From positions 1 through 36,057 of the forward strand of contig JACSRN010000057.1 in NCBI GenBank assembly GCA_014879735.1: a DNA stretch of 36,057 bases. The letters run 5' to 3'. The notes beneath the pieces are model-generated. The model saw only the letters and a list, made by a program, of their open reading frames with translations. It had not been told where the DNA came from and searched no databases. The DNA comes from Paracoccaceae bacterium. GTDB lineage: Bacteria; Pseudomonadota; Alphaproteobacteria; Rhodobacterales; Rhodobacteraceae. Made by a program: the position numbers and the translations under genes. This document shows, piece by piece, positions 18,281 through 26,180 of this stretch. Each line of letters starts with the position of its first letter. Position 1 is the first letter of the stretch.

Positions 18281-18309
18281 CCGGGGTGCGGGGCAGCGCC
18301 CCGCCCCGG
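18281..18309 (-). terminator. terminator-like hairpin with GGGATATTT tail after the XRE-cupin gene
   Basis: GCGGGGC (18288-18294) and GCCCCGC (18298-18304) close a 3-base loop, and the outer CCGGGG/CCCCGG extends the stem. In the transcript it is followed by GGGATATTTCGGCAGAGAAG. It starts three bases after the regulator's stop codon. A similar hairpin plus TATTTTGG...AAGAGGAAG tail occurs at 33501-33562, so this is probably a family-specific 3'-end repeat. Confidence 0.6.
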
Positions 18310-18311
18310 CC

Positions 18312-18866
18312 TCAACTGTCCTGCACGATCAGGATGGCGCGCGCCGGCCCGCCCTCGGCGGCGATCTCATGGCGCCGGTCCGCCGGATAGCGCGCGACAT
18401 CGCCCGGGCCCAGGCTCTCGCCCTCCTCCCCCGACCGCACGGACAGCCGGCCCTCGATCACCGTCAGATGCTCGCGGCAACCCGGGCCGTGGGGGTCGGA
18501 TGCCAGCCGCGCACCGGCCGTGAAGGCAAGATCATAGACCTCGTGCTCGCCCACCGCCTCGGCCGGCGACAGGATGCGGATCTTCACGCCGTTGCGGTCG
18601 ATCACCGGGGCGGCCGTGCCGCGCGTGACCTCGATTCCCGGCCGTTCGCGCCCCTCCAGCAGGCCGGCGAAATCCACCTGCAGCGCCTGGGTCAGATTCC
18701 ACAGCGTCGCCACGGTGGGCGAACTCTCGCCGCGCTCGATCTGGCTGACCATGCTGCGCGACACTCCCGACAGCTTGGCCACCGCATCAAGCGACAGCCC
18801 GCGCGCGCGCCGCGCCTCGCGCAGCGAGGCGGCCAGCCGGTCGTGGATGTCGGAACGCGGGTTCAT
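18312..18866 (-). CDS. XRE-family regulator with C-terminal cupin sensor domain
   Basis: A 184-residue DNA-binding protein. The N-terminal XRE helix-turn-helix occupies about residues 10-65 (SLREARRARGLSLDAVAKLSG, then SMVSQIERGESSPTVATLWN). A cupin beta-barrel fills about 105-184 (GCREHLTVIEGRLSVRSGEE, GPGDVARYPADRRHEI). Such regulators usually sense a small amino-acid-like or polyamine ligand in the cupin. Its location next to kbl-tdh, with an inverted repeat between, suggests control of threonine breakdown, which is inference. It is on the same strand as kbl and is followed by its own hairpin. Confidence 0.9.
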   Translation of the reverse strand: MNPRSDIHDRLAASLREARRARGLSLDAVAKLSGVSRSMVSQIERGESSPTVATLWNLTQALQVDFAGLLEGRERPGIEVTRGTAAPVIDRNGVKIRILSPAEAVGEHEVYDLAFTAGARLASDPHGPGCREHLTVIEGRLSVRSGEEGESLGPGDVARYPADRRHEIAAEGGPARAILIVQDS

Positions 18867-18879
18867 CACCGAAAGCCTA

Positions 18880-20298
18880 TCACGTCCCGCAATAGGTGAC
18901 ATAGCGCCCGAATCCGGTCGGCGCCGGCAGCATGAAATCCGGCGCCGCGACAAAGGGTGCGCGGACGGCGGCGAGCAGTGCCTCGAAAGGCGCCATGTCG
19001 CCCGAGTTGGCGGCCTCCAGCGCCGCCTCGACGCGGTGGTTGCGCGGGATGACGGCAGGATTTTCCCGCCGCATCGCCACGGGGTCGGGGCCACGCGCGC
19101 GCCAGCGCGGCAACCAGGCCGCCATTGCCGTGAAATCGGCAAACAGCGGCTGCAGCCGGGACAAATCGCCCGATGATGCCTCGGACAGGCGATGAAAGGT
19201 CAGCGTCCAGTCCGCCCCGGCCATCGCGGCCAGAAGATCGTCGGCCAGCGCGCCATCGCCGTCCTCCTCGCCCGAAAGCCCCAGCTTGCGCCGCATCACG
19301 GCAAGCCATTCCGCGCGGTAGATGCCGGCGATCCCTGCCAGCCGCAGATTCGCCGCGGCCACCGCCGCTGCCTCCTCCGCCGCAAACAGCGGCAGCAGCG
19401 CTTCGGCCAGCCGGGCAAGGTTCCAGGCAAGGATCAGCGGCTGGTTGGCATAGGCATAGCGCCCCTGATGATCGATCGAGGAAAATACCGTGCCCGGCGC
19501 ATAGCCCTCCATGAAGGCACAGGGGCCATAGTCGATGGTCTCGCCAGAGATCGCCATGTTGTCGGTGTTCATCACGCCATGGATGAAGCCCACCCCCATC
19601 CATTGCGCGATCAGCCGGGCCTGCCGGCCGATCACCGCATCGAAAAAGCCGAGGTAGTCGCCAGCGGCCAGAGCGGGATCATGCCGGGCCATGGCGTAAT
19701 CGGCCAGCGCCCGCACCCTGTCCTGCTCGCCCCGGGCGGCATGGAACTGGAAGCTGCCCACCCGGATATGGCTGGCCGCCACCCGCGCCAGCACCGCGCC
19801 GGGCTGCCGCCGGCCGTCGCGCAGCACGGTCTCGCCCGTCGCGGTCACGGCCAGCGCCCGCGTCGTGGCGAGTCCCAGCGCGGCCATCGCCTCGGACACC
19901 AGATATTCCCGCAACATCGGCCCCAGCACCGCCTTGCCGTCGCCGCCGCGCGAAAACGGCGTCCGGCCAGAGCCTTTCAGCTGCAAATCCCAGCGCCGGC
20001 CCCCCGCATCGAGAAATTCGCCCAGAAGATGCGCCCGGCCATCGCCCAGGACCGGGGAAAACCCGCCGAACTGGTGGCCCGCATAGGCCAGGGCGATGGA
20101 TTCCGCCCCTGCCGGCAGTTCTGCGCCGGAAAACCACGCTGCCGCCTCGGCCTCCAGCACCGCGGGATCCAGCCCGAGTTCCGCCGCCAGCACGGTGTTC
20201 AGCGCCACCAGCCGCGGCGCGGCCGGCACATCCGGCTGCAGCGCCAGAAAGCTGCCCGGCAGGGTACGGGCCCAGGAATTGTCGAACCGGAAGGTCAT
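18880..20298 (-). CDS. selO: SelO/YdiU-family protein adenylyltransferase
   Basis: SelO is a pseudokinase-fold enzyme that transfers AMP from ATP to Ser/Thr/Tyr residues of target proteins, with a role in redox stress in E. coli. This 472-residue copy carries AYAGHQFGGFSPVLGDGRAHLLGE (residues about 71-94), LQLKGSGRTPFSRGGDGKAVL (with the unusual nucleotide-binding residues), and GFIHGVMNTDNMAISGETIDYGP (catalytic Asn/Asp). It ends in YCGT with a single Cys near the C-terminus. I chose the ATG at 20298, preceded by GAGG; an ATG 12 bases upstream is possible. Confidence 0.92.
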   Translation of the reverse strand: MTFRFDNSWARTLPGSFLALQPDVPAAPRLVALNTVLAAELGLDPAVLEAEAAAWFSGAELPAGAESIALAYAGHQFGGFSPVLGDGRAHLLGEFLDAGGRRWDLQLKGSGRTPFSRGGDGKAVLGPMLREYLVSEAMAALGLATTRALAVTATGETVLRDGRRQPGAVLARVAASHIRVGSFQFHAARGEQDRVRALADYAMARHDPALAAGDYLGFFDAVIGRQARLIAQWMGVGFIHGVMNTDNMAISGETIDYGPCAFMEGYAPGTVFSSIDHQGRYAYANQPLILAWNLARLAEALLPLFAAEEAAAVAAANLRLAGIAGIYRAEWLAVMRRKLGLSGEEDGDGALADDLLAAMAGADWTLTFHRLSEASSGDLSRLQPLFADFTAMAAWLPRWRARGPDPVAMRRENPAVIPRNHRVEAALEAANSGDMAPFEALLAAVRAPFVAAPDFMLPAPTGFGRYVTYCGT

Positions 20299-20702
20299 CG
20301 CGCGCCTCATGTCATCGCGATGATATGGGCCGCGCGGGCCGCGGTGGCAAGAACCGCGCCAGCGGAACCGGGCCTGCCGGCGCCTGGCAGGGCAAGTTCC
20401 GGTCCCCCCCGCCGGCGCCGCCGGCCGGTGTCGCCGATATTGGATGCAGGCGGCGGATCGGCCATGGCCGCGAACCCGGGGCGGAGATCCGGCTGGCCGC
20501 GCACAGGACCCCAGCCCGCATGCGCCCGCCCGCGCCGGCGAAACCCGCCCGGCGACGACCGCGCAAGGACAATCGCGGCAAGGGCAGGCTCGCAAGGGAT
20601 GTCGGATGGCCATGCCGAAAGCCAGCCACTTGTCGGCAAGAGGCCATGAACGATTCTGCAAAACGAATGGCAAAACGCGCGGCCGCAAAATCCGCCACAG
20701 GA
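20299..20702. other. intergenic region between selO and tRNA-Pro
   Basis: About 400 bases with no gene I can support. Open frames exist on both strands but are low-complexity, Pro/Arg/Ala-rich and without a ribosome binding site. The region should contain the 3' end of the tRNA-Pro transcript and the selO promoter. I find no convincing promoter hexamers. Two loosely similar GC-rich segments (20520-20547 and 20466-20492) match at about half their positions and are not a credible repeat. Confidence 0.6.
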
Positions 20703-20779
20703 TGGTCGGGGCGAGAAGATTCGAACTTCCGACCTACGGTACCCAAAACCGTCGCGCTACCAGACTGCGCTACGCCCCG
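20703..20779 (-). tRNA. tRNA-Pro (TGG anticodon)
   Basis: Complete on the minus strand: acceptor CGGGGCG / CGCCCCG, D arm with GCGCAGTCTGGTAGCGC, anticodon arm ACGGT-TTTGGGT-ACCGT with TGG at 34-36, T arm with GTTCGAAT, and an encoded CCA (20703-20705). It reads CCA/CCG-type proline codons. Confidence 0.96.
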
Positions 20780-20942
20780 ACACCCGCCCCATAGCGCGGA
20801 TCGGCGCGAAGGGAAAGCTGTTCCCGCAGCCATCCGCGCGTGCTACGGCGCGGAGGCCCCGCAGCATCCGCGCCGGTCGCAGCGGGGGGGGCCTGCCGCA
20901 TCTGGGCCTGCGGCATCTGCGCCGGCCGCGGTGCGTGTGCAC

Positions 20943-21431
20943 TCAGCCGCAGGGCCAGAGCGCGCCGGGGCCAAGCGCGGGGTGGCGCAGTTCGGCGCCC
21001 GGCGCGATGCCAAGCCGTGCGGCCAGGCCGGCGTTGATCTCCAGCACGAACTGCACGCCTTCGCCGCCGTCGATCGCGGTGCGGTCCAGCGGCACGGCGT
21101 CGGGATGTACCGACGTCACCCGCCCCTGCGCATCGAGAAAGATCATGTCCAGCGGAACAAGGGTATTTTCCATCCAGAACTGCGCCCGCCGCGGCGTCTC
21201 GTAGACGAAAAGCATGCCCTGGTCGGGTGGCAGGCTTTCGCGATGCATCAGCCCCAGGGCGCGTTCCGCCGGGGTATCGGCCACCTCGACGGCAAAGCTC
21301 TGGCCGCCACCGGGCCAGCGCAGGTCAACCCGCGCGGGCGAGCAGGTCCCGGGTGCGGCAGTGGCACGGCCCGCTTCCAGAAGAACGACAAGAGCGGCCG
21401 AGGCCGCCCGCAAGACCGGGCCGGCCGGCAC
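20943..21431 (-). CDS. DUF192 family secreted protein
   Basis: A 162-residue protein with an N-terminal hydrophobic signal sequence (about 1-27, ending ATAA) and a DUF192 domain: VEVADTPAERALGLMHRESL (about 49-68), GMLFVYETPRRAQFWMENTL and PLDMIFLDAQGRV. Exported small DUF192 proteins are widespread and have no settled function that I know of. It starts at a GTG two bases after the stop codon of the double cold-shock gene, so it is translated from the same message. Pairing of a cold-shock protein with DUF192 is a recurring arrangement in Rhodobacterales, in my recollection. Confidence 0.85.
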   Translation of the reverse strand: MPAGPVLRAASAALVVLLEAGRATAAPGTCSPARVDLRWPGGGQSFAVEVADTPAERALGLMHRESLPPDQGMLFVYETPRRAQFWMENTLVPLDMIFLDAQGRVTSVHPDAVPLDRTAIDGGEGVQFVLEINAGLAARLGIAPGAELRHPALGPGALWPCG

Positions 21432-21433
21432 GG

Positions 21434-21967
21434 TCAGACCTTGTCCTTCAGCGCGCTTTCCCAACTCAGCACCTGCACGGCCATGCGACCGCGCCTCCCC
21501 TCGACGATCCGCAGCGCCACTGCCTCGCCCGAGACAAGATCGGCGAGACCCGAAACCCGCAGCACCTCCACATGGATGAACACATCCTCCGGACGGCCGA
21601 AGACATTGGCAAAGCCGAAACCCTTGCTCTTGTCGAACCATTTCACCCTTGCGGGCTCCATCGGCAGGTCAAGCAGCGCATCCATGGAAAGGCCGCCGGC
21701 ATCGTCGCCCAGCGGGACAGACACGCCTTCGGGCGGCTCGATCTTCAAGACTTCGACAGCCTGCACGCCGCGCGGTGTGGTCTGAATCCGGACGGTGATA
21801 CCCGCGCCATCGGCAACCGAACTTTGCCCGAAATTGCGAAGGACGTTCGCATGCAGGAGAATGTCGGCGATAGTGCTCTCGCTGACGATGAATCCGAAGC
21901 CCTTGGCCGGATCGAACCACTTCACCCGGCCTTGCAATACCTGCACGGCCTTCTCTTCTTCCGTCAT
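21434..21967 (-). CDS. double cold-shock-domain protein
   Basis: A 177-residue protein with two cold-shock domains. The first is at about 12-75 (GRVKWFDPAKGFGFIVSE, then DILLHANVL). The second is at about 107-170 (ARVKWFDKSKGFGFANVF, then DVFIHVEVL). The RNP1-like KGFGF and RNP2-like VFIH motifs are intact in domain 2; domain 1 has ILLH in place of VFVH. The acidic linker (about 76-105) is typical of the alphaproteobacterial two-domain form. It should bind single-stranded nucleic acid and act as an RNA chaperone. It is followed, two bases on, by the DUF192 gene. Confidence 0.92.
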   Translation of the reverse strand: MTEEEKAVQVLQGRVKWFDPAKGFGFIVSESTIADILLHANVLRNFGQSSVADGAGITVRIQTTPRGVQAVEVLKIEPPEGVSVPLGDDAGGLSMDALLDLPMEPARVKWFDKSKGFGFANVFGRPEDVFIHVEVLRVSGLADLVSGEAVALRIVEGRRGRMAVQVLSWESALKDKV

Positions 21968-21990
21968 AACAAGGACTATCTCCCCAGATT

Positions 21991-22014
21991 AAGCCCTGCC
22001 CGTTGATGGGGCTT
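21991..22014. promoter_or_regulatory. small hairpin in the leader of the cold-shock gene
   Basis: AAGCCC (21991-21996) pairs with GGGCTT (22009-22014) across a 12-base loop, 24 bases upstream of the start codon of the double cold-shock gene. Leaders of cold-shock genes are often structured, but this stem is short and could also be incidental. Confidence 0.3.
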
Positions 22015-22079
22015 TCCGGGGTCCGGGTTCAAGAGGAAATCGTCAGCGGGGTGAAGAATAGTTTACTGCTCAACCGTAA

Positions 22080-22709
22080 TCAGGGATTGAGCCGCATGAT
22101 CGACCAGTGGGAGGCGAGTTCGTCGCGCGTCCAGCGAAAGCGGTCGTGCAGCCGGAACGCGCCATCCGCCCAGAATTCGATTTCCAGCGGAAAGATGCGA
22201 AATCCGCCCCAGAACGGCGGGCGCCGGGGAATCGGCCCCTCGCGCAGCGTGACCTTCGCCACCTCGGCCAGCAGCGCCTCGCGCGAGGCCAGCGGCTGGG
22301 ACTGTCGGCTTGCCCAGGCGCCAAGCCGCGACTTCAGGCTGCGGCTGTCGTAATAGGCATCCGCCTGCGGCCCCTCTTCGCGCCCGACCAGGCCTCGGAC
22401 GCGAATCTGCCGGCGCAGCGTCTTCCAGTGCATGACAAAGGCCGCCTTGCCGGTGGCGGCAATCTCCTGGCCCTTGGCGCTGTCGTAATTGGTGTAGAAG
22501 ACGAAGGCGCCGCCGCCCGGCCCCGAGGTCTCGATCTCCTTGAGCAGGACCATGCGGGCATTGGGCATGCCGGCCGCATCGACCGAGGCCAGCGCGATGG
22601 CATTCGGGTCGTTCGGCTCGGTCTTTTCCGCCTCGGCCAGCCAGCCCTGCGCGATGCGGAACGGATCGCTTCCCGCGAATATTCCCGACCTCTCCGGCGT
22701 TCGTTCCAT
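22080..22709 (-). CDS. pdxH: pyridoxine/pyridoxamine 5'-phosphate oxidase
   Basis: This FMN enzyme converts pyridoxine or pyridoxamine phosphate to pyridoxal phosphate with O2, the last step of vitamin B6 synthesis and salvage. The 209 residues are of normal length. Family features are [11 protein letters not shown] (about 48-58), [13 protein letters not shown] (FMN phosphate contacts), the RQIRVRGLV strand, [19 protein letters not shown], and the C-terminal RFRWTRDE...W segment with RLNP at the end. The ATG at 22709 follows GGAGGAAG at good spacing; an earlier in-frame ATG lacks a site. It is divergent from fabI, so the two share the 99-bp gap for promoters. Confidence 0.95.
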   Translation of the reverse strand: MERTPERSGIFAGSDPFRIAQGWLAEAEKTEPNDPNAIALASVDAAGMPNARMVLLKEIETSGPGGGAFVFYTNYDSAKGQEIAATGKAAFVMHWKTLRRQIRVRGLVGREEGPQADAYYDSRSLKSRLGAWASRQSQPLASREALLAEVAKVTLREGPIPRRPPFWGGFRIFPLEIEFWADGAFRLHDRFRWTRDELASHWSIMRLNP

Positions 22710-22808
22710 CGTCTTCCTCCGCTGCGGACGCATCCCCTGCCCTTGCGGCACGCCCGCAATCCGCCTACACGTCGCTGAACGAGCCTAAGGGTGTGCGAGG
22801 GGCGGGGA

Positions 22809-23639
22809 ATGTCAACCGGACTGATGGCGGGAAAGCGCGGCCTGATCATGGGGCTGGCCAATGACAGGTCGATCGCCTGGGGGATTGCCCAGGCCGTCGC
22901 GGCGCAGGGGGCGGAACTGGCCTTCAGCTACCAGGGCGACGCGCTGCGAAAGCGGGTGGAGCCATTGGCGGCAAGCCTTGGCAAGCCACTCCTTTACGAA
23001 TGCGACGTCGCAAGCGACACAAGCATGGATGCCTTGTTCGAAGCCCTGGGTGAAACCTGGGGCGGGCTGGATTTCGTGGTCCATGCCATCGGCTTCTCCG
23101 ACAAGAACGAACTGCGCGGCCGCTATGTCGACACCAGCCGCGCGAACTTCCTGATGTCGATGGACATCTCGGTCTATTCCTTCACCGCCATTGCGCGGCG
23201 GGCGGGCGCGCTGATGGGTCCGGGCGGCAGCATGCTGACGCTGACCTATTACGGCGCCGAAAAGGTGATGCCGCATTACAACGTGATGGGCCTGTGCAAG
23301 GCCGCGCTGGAGGCTTCGGTCAAATACCTGGCCGAGGATTTCGGGCGCGACGGCATCCGGGTGAATGCGATCAGCGCCGGGCCGATCAAGACCCTGGCCG
23401 CCAGCGGCATCGGCGATTTCCGCTATATCCTGAAGTGGAACGAGTTGAACTCGCCGTTGCGCCGCAACGTGACGCAGGACGAGGTCGGCAAGGCGGCGCT
23501 GTTCCTGTTGTCCGACCTCGGCTCGGGCACCACGGGCGAGAACCTGCATGTCGACTGCGGCTACCACGCCGTCGGCATGAAGGCGATCGACGCGCCCGAC
23601 ATCGCCATCGTCACCGGCCGCAAGGACGGCGGTGAATGA
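22809..23639 (+). CDS. fabI: enoyl-[acyl-carrier-protein] reductase (NADH)
   Basis: FabI performs the last reduction in each fatty-acid elongation cycle. The 276-residue protein shows the FabI form of the nucleotide-binding region (GLIMGLANDRSIAWGIA, about 11-27), VVHAIGFSDK (about 89-98) and the catalytic Tyr-x6-Lys in HYNVMGLCKAALE (about residues 160-167). C-terminal ISAGPIKTLAASGIGDF forms the substrate-binding loop that contacts triclosan in homologues. The ATG at 22809 has a purine-rich site upstream; a GTG 18 bases earlier is less likely. Its stop codon overlaps the next start (ATGA). Confidence 0.94.
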   Translation: MSTGLMAGKRGLIMGLANDRSIAWGIAQAVAAQGAELAFSYQGDALRKRVEPLAASLGKPLLYECDVASDTSMDALFEALGETWGGLDFVVHAIGFSDKNELRGRYVDTSRANFLMSMDISVYSFTAIARRAGALMGPGGSMLTLTYYGAEKVMPHYNVMGLCKAALEASVKYLAEDFGRDGIRVNAISAGPIKTLAASGIGDFRYILKWNELNSPLRRNVTQDEVGKAALFLLSDLGSGTTGENLHVDCGYHAVGMKAIDAPDIAIVTGRKDGGE

Positions 23640-24256
23640 CGCTGGCCGCTTTCCTTGCGGTGGCGTTCCTGCATCTGATGGCAGCGATCAGCCCCGGCCC
23701 GGCGGTGCTGATGGCCGCGCGGACCGGCGTGACCGAGGGGCTGCGGACCGGATTCTTTCTTGCCTGTGGCATCGGTGCGGGCGGCGTGGTCTGGGCGCTG
23801 GCGGCACTGTTTGGGCTGAATCTGGTGTTCGAGGCGGCGCCGCGCCTGCTGTGGTCGCTCAAGATCGCGGGCGGGCTGTATCTGATCTGGATGGCTGTCC
23901 GGATGTGGCGGGAGGCGCGGACGCCGCTCGACCTGTCCGCTGGCGCTGCGGCGCGTCCGCCGCGCAGCCGGCTGTCGGCATTCCGCCTTGGCCTGACCAC
24001 CCAGCTTGCCAATCCCAAGCCCGCCGTGCTGTTTTCCGCCATCTTCGTCGGCACTGTGCCGCAGGGCACGCCGATCTGGGTCTATGGCGCGCTTCTGGCC
24101 GTGGTCTTCCTGAACGAGACGGTCTGGAACACCCTTGTTGCCCGCGTATTTTCCTTTGAGCCCACCCGCACAGGCTATATCGGCCTGAAAACGCTTGTCG
24201 ACCGCGCCTTCGGGGGGATGCTCGCCCTCCTCGGGCTGAAGATCGCCGCCACCTGA
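23636..24256 (+). CDS. LysE/RhtB-family amino-acid exporter
   Basis: An integral membrane protein of 206 residues with six predicted helices. The LysE-family signature comes at the N-terminus: [24 protein letters not shown] (about residues 16-39). The second half has [17 protein letters not shown] (about 122-138), the family's conserved Asn-Pro-Lys segment. Members export amino acids or related metabolites by proton exchange; the substrate is not predictable. It overlaps fabI by four bases and precedes gpt by ten, so the three form one transcript, though their functions are not obviously linked. Confidence 0.88.
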   Translation: MTLAAFLAVAFLHLMAAISPGPAVLMAARTGVTEGLRTGFFLACGIGAGGVVWALAALFGLNLVFEAAPRLLWSLKIAGGLYLIWMAVRMWREARTPLDLSAGAAARPPRSRLSAFRLGLTTQLANPKPAVLFSAIFVGTVPQGTPIWVYGALLAVVFLNETVWNTLVARVFSFEPTRTGYIGLKTLVDRAFGGMLALLGLKIAAT

Positions 24257-24266
24257 GAGGATCGCC

Positions 24267-24776
24267 ATGGCCGCCGACCGCCTGCCGCACGAGAAGGGAT
24301 TTCACGTCAGCTGGGACCAGATCCACCGCGACGCCCGCGCGCTGGCCTGGCGGATGGACGGCAAGGGGCCGGGCGAAAACGGCAGTTGGCGTGCGGTGGT
24401 GGCCATCACCCGCGGCGGGCTGGTGCCGGCAATGATCGTCAGCCGCGAACTGGACGTCCGGGTGATCGACACGATCAGCGTCCGCTCCTACAGCCATCAG
24501 TCGCAGACCGAGGCGCGGGTGGTGAAATCGCCGCAGGCCGAGCTGATGGGCGATGGCTCGGGCATCCTGGTCGTCGACGATCTGGTCGATTCCGGAAAGA
24601 CGCTGGATCTTGTCCGACGGCTTTACCCCAAGGCGCATTTCGCCACCGTCTACGCCAAGCCCCACGGCAAGCCGCAGGTCGATACCTATGTGACCGAGGT
24701 CAGCCAGGACACCTGGATCTTCTTCCCCTGGGACATGGCGCTGCAATATGTCCAGCCGTTCCGCGGTACGGACTGA
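24267..24776 (+). CDS. gpt: xanthine(-guanine) phosphoribosyltransferase
   Basis: A purine-salvage enzyme that joins xanthine or guanine to PRPP. The 169-residue protein has the PRPP-binding loop [18 protein letters not shown] (about 99-116), the ITRGGLVPA segment (48-56) for the pyrophosphate, and FPWD (near 153) for base recognition. These are characteristic of the Gpt subfamily rather than Hpt. It lies ten bases after the LysE-type gene. The stop codon is inside the first copy of a 16-bp tandem repeat. Confidence 0.92.
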   Translation: MAADRLPHEKGFHVSWDQIHRDARALAWRMDGKGPGENGSWRAVVAITRGGLVPAMIVSRELDVRVIDTISVRSYSHQSQTEARVVKSPQAELMGDGSGILVVDDLVDSGKTLDLVRRLYPKAHFATVYAKPHGKPQVDTYVTEVSQDTWIFFPWDMALQYVQPFRGTD

Positions 24777-24804
24777 CAGACAGGCGGGCTGACAGACAGG
24801 CGGG
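24773..24804. repeat. 16-bp perfect tandem repeat at the gpt stop codon
   Basis: CTGACAGACAGGCGGG at 24773-24788 is repeated without change at 24789-24804. The gpt stop codon TGA is within the first copy, and the second copy supplies another TGA. It looks like a slippage duplication that the gene end tolerates. Confidence 0.9.
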
Positions 24805-24899
24805 CCGGCGGCGCGATGGCCGCGGCCGCCCGTCGCCGTTGTCCCGTCATCAGCTGATGCCAGAGAGCCGCCAGCCGGCCCAAGCAGACGGAGGACCCG

Positions 24900-26093
24900 A
24901 TGTCCCTGCCCCTGAACCCCGCCTTTGCCGCGACCGAGCCGCCCCCGGTGATGGAGGCCCGGCGCTGGGTCGAAGGCAAGAGCTTTGCCGTCGACCGCCC
25001 GCTGATCAACGTCAGCCAGGCCGCACCTGTCGACAGCCCGCCGCTGGCGCTGCGCGAGGCGCTCGCCGATGCCGCGCTGAACGATCCGCAGGCGCATCTC
25101 TACGGCCCGGTCCTTGGCCTGCCCGCCCTGCGCGAAGAGATCGCGCTGCAGTTCTCGGCCGCCTATGGCGGCACCATCGCGCCGGCGCAGGTCGCGATCA
25201 CCCAGGGCTGCAATCAGGCGTTCTGCGCAATCCTTGCAACGCTGGCCGGCGCGGGCGATGAGGTGATCCTGCCGACACCCTGGTATTTCAACCACAAGAT
25301 GTGGCTTGACATGCAGGGCATCACGACGGTGCCGCTTGACTGTGGCGATGGGCTGATCCCTTCGGCCGAGGCCGCCGCGGCACTGATCGGGCCGGCCACC
25401 CGGGCCATCGTCCTTGTGACCCCCAACAATCCCGGCGGCGTGGAATATCCCGCCGAAACCGTCGCCGCCTTCCGCGATCTTGCCCGGGCGCGCGGCCTGG
25501 CGCTGGTGATCGACGAAACCTATCGCGACTTCGACAGCCGGCATTCCGGCGGCCCCGGCGGGCGGCCGCACGACCTGTTCGCAGCCCCCGACTGGGACGA
25601 AACCGTCATCCAGCTTTACAGCTTCTCCAAGGCCTACCGGCTGACCGGCCACCGGGTGGGCGCCATCGTCGCGGCCGCGGCGCGACTGGCCGAGGTGGAG
25701 AAATTCCTCGATACCGTGGCGATCTGCCCCGGCCAGCTTGGCCAGATCGGCGCGCTCTGGGGGATGCGGAACCTGCGCCAGTGGCTGGCGGGCGAGCGTG
25801 ACGAGATCCTCGCCCGCCGCCGCGCCATGACCGATGGCTTTGCGGCACTGGAGGGCTGGCGGCTGCTCGGCTGCGGCGCCTATTTCGCCTATGTCGAGCA
25901 TCCGTTCGACATGGCTTCGGACGCGCTTTGCAAGCGGCTGGTCGACGATTGCGCCATCCTGATGCTGCCGGGCACGATGTTCCAGCCCGAAGGCAGCGCG
26001 GCCGGGCGGCGGCAGATCCGCATCGCCTTTGCCAATGTCGATGTGGCCGGGATTGCCGAACTGTTCCACCGTCTGGCCGCCTTCCGGCCCTGA
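24900..26093 (+). CDS. class I/II PLP-dependent aminotransferase
   Basis: A 397-residue fold-type I aminotransferase. It has TQGCNQAFCAILATLAGAGDEV (about residues 101-122), PTPWYFNH, LVTPNNPGGVEYP (conserved Asn-Pro, about 176-188), VIDETYRDF, and the PLP lysine in YSFSKAYRLTGHRVG (about residue 244). The C-terminal arginine that binds the substrate carboxylate is in RRQIRIAF. It resembles aspartate/aromatic aminotransferase-like proteins, but the substrate is not clear. The start ATG has GGAGG at seven bases. It is separated from gpt by 123 bp, so it may have its own promoter. Confidence 0.88.
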   Translation: MSLPLNPAFAATEPPPVMEARRWVEGKSFAVDRPLINVSQAAPVDSPPLALREALADAALNDPQAHLYGPVLGLPALREEIALQFSAAYGGTIAPAQVAITQGCNQAFCAILATLAGAGDEVILPTPWYFNHKMWLDMQGITTVPLDCGDGLIPSAEAAAALIGPATRAIVLVTPNNPGGVEYPAETVAAFRDLARARGLALVIDETYRDFDSRHSGGPGGRPHDLFAAPDWDETVIQLYSFSKAYRLTGHRVGAIVAAAARLAEVEKFLDTVAICPGQLGQIGALWGMRNLRQWLAGERDEILARRRAMTDGFAALEGWRLLGCGAYFAYVEHPFDMASDALCKRLVDDCAILMLPGTMFQPEGSAAGRRQIRIAFANVDVAGIAELFHRLAAFRP

Positions 26094-26106
26094 GCGGACG
26101 GCGGCG

Positions 26107-26126
26107 GCGGGGCGCCCTTGCCCCGC
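26107..26126 (+). terminator. hairpin between the aminotransferase gene and ppiD
   Basis: GCGGGGC (26107-26113) pairs with GCCCCGC (26120-26126) across a six-base loop, 13 bases after the aminotransferase stop. It is followed by a C/T-rich but not U-rich stretch, so it is a moderate terminator candidate. Confidence 0.45.
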
Positions 26127-26180
26127 GCCCCCCTTCCCTCTAGACAGTCCCAGACCAAAGCGACCCCGGGGCCTTCGACC

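Noticed and set aside
20440-20560. Second CRISPR-like pair (frames reading SPARAG...SPPRVRG)
   Set aside because: The two segments agree at only about 17 of 30 positions and are 56 bp apart with no third copy, so chance in GC-rich DNA is sufficient.
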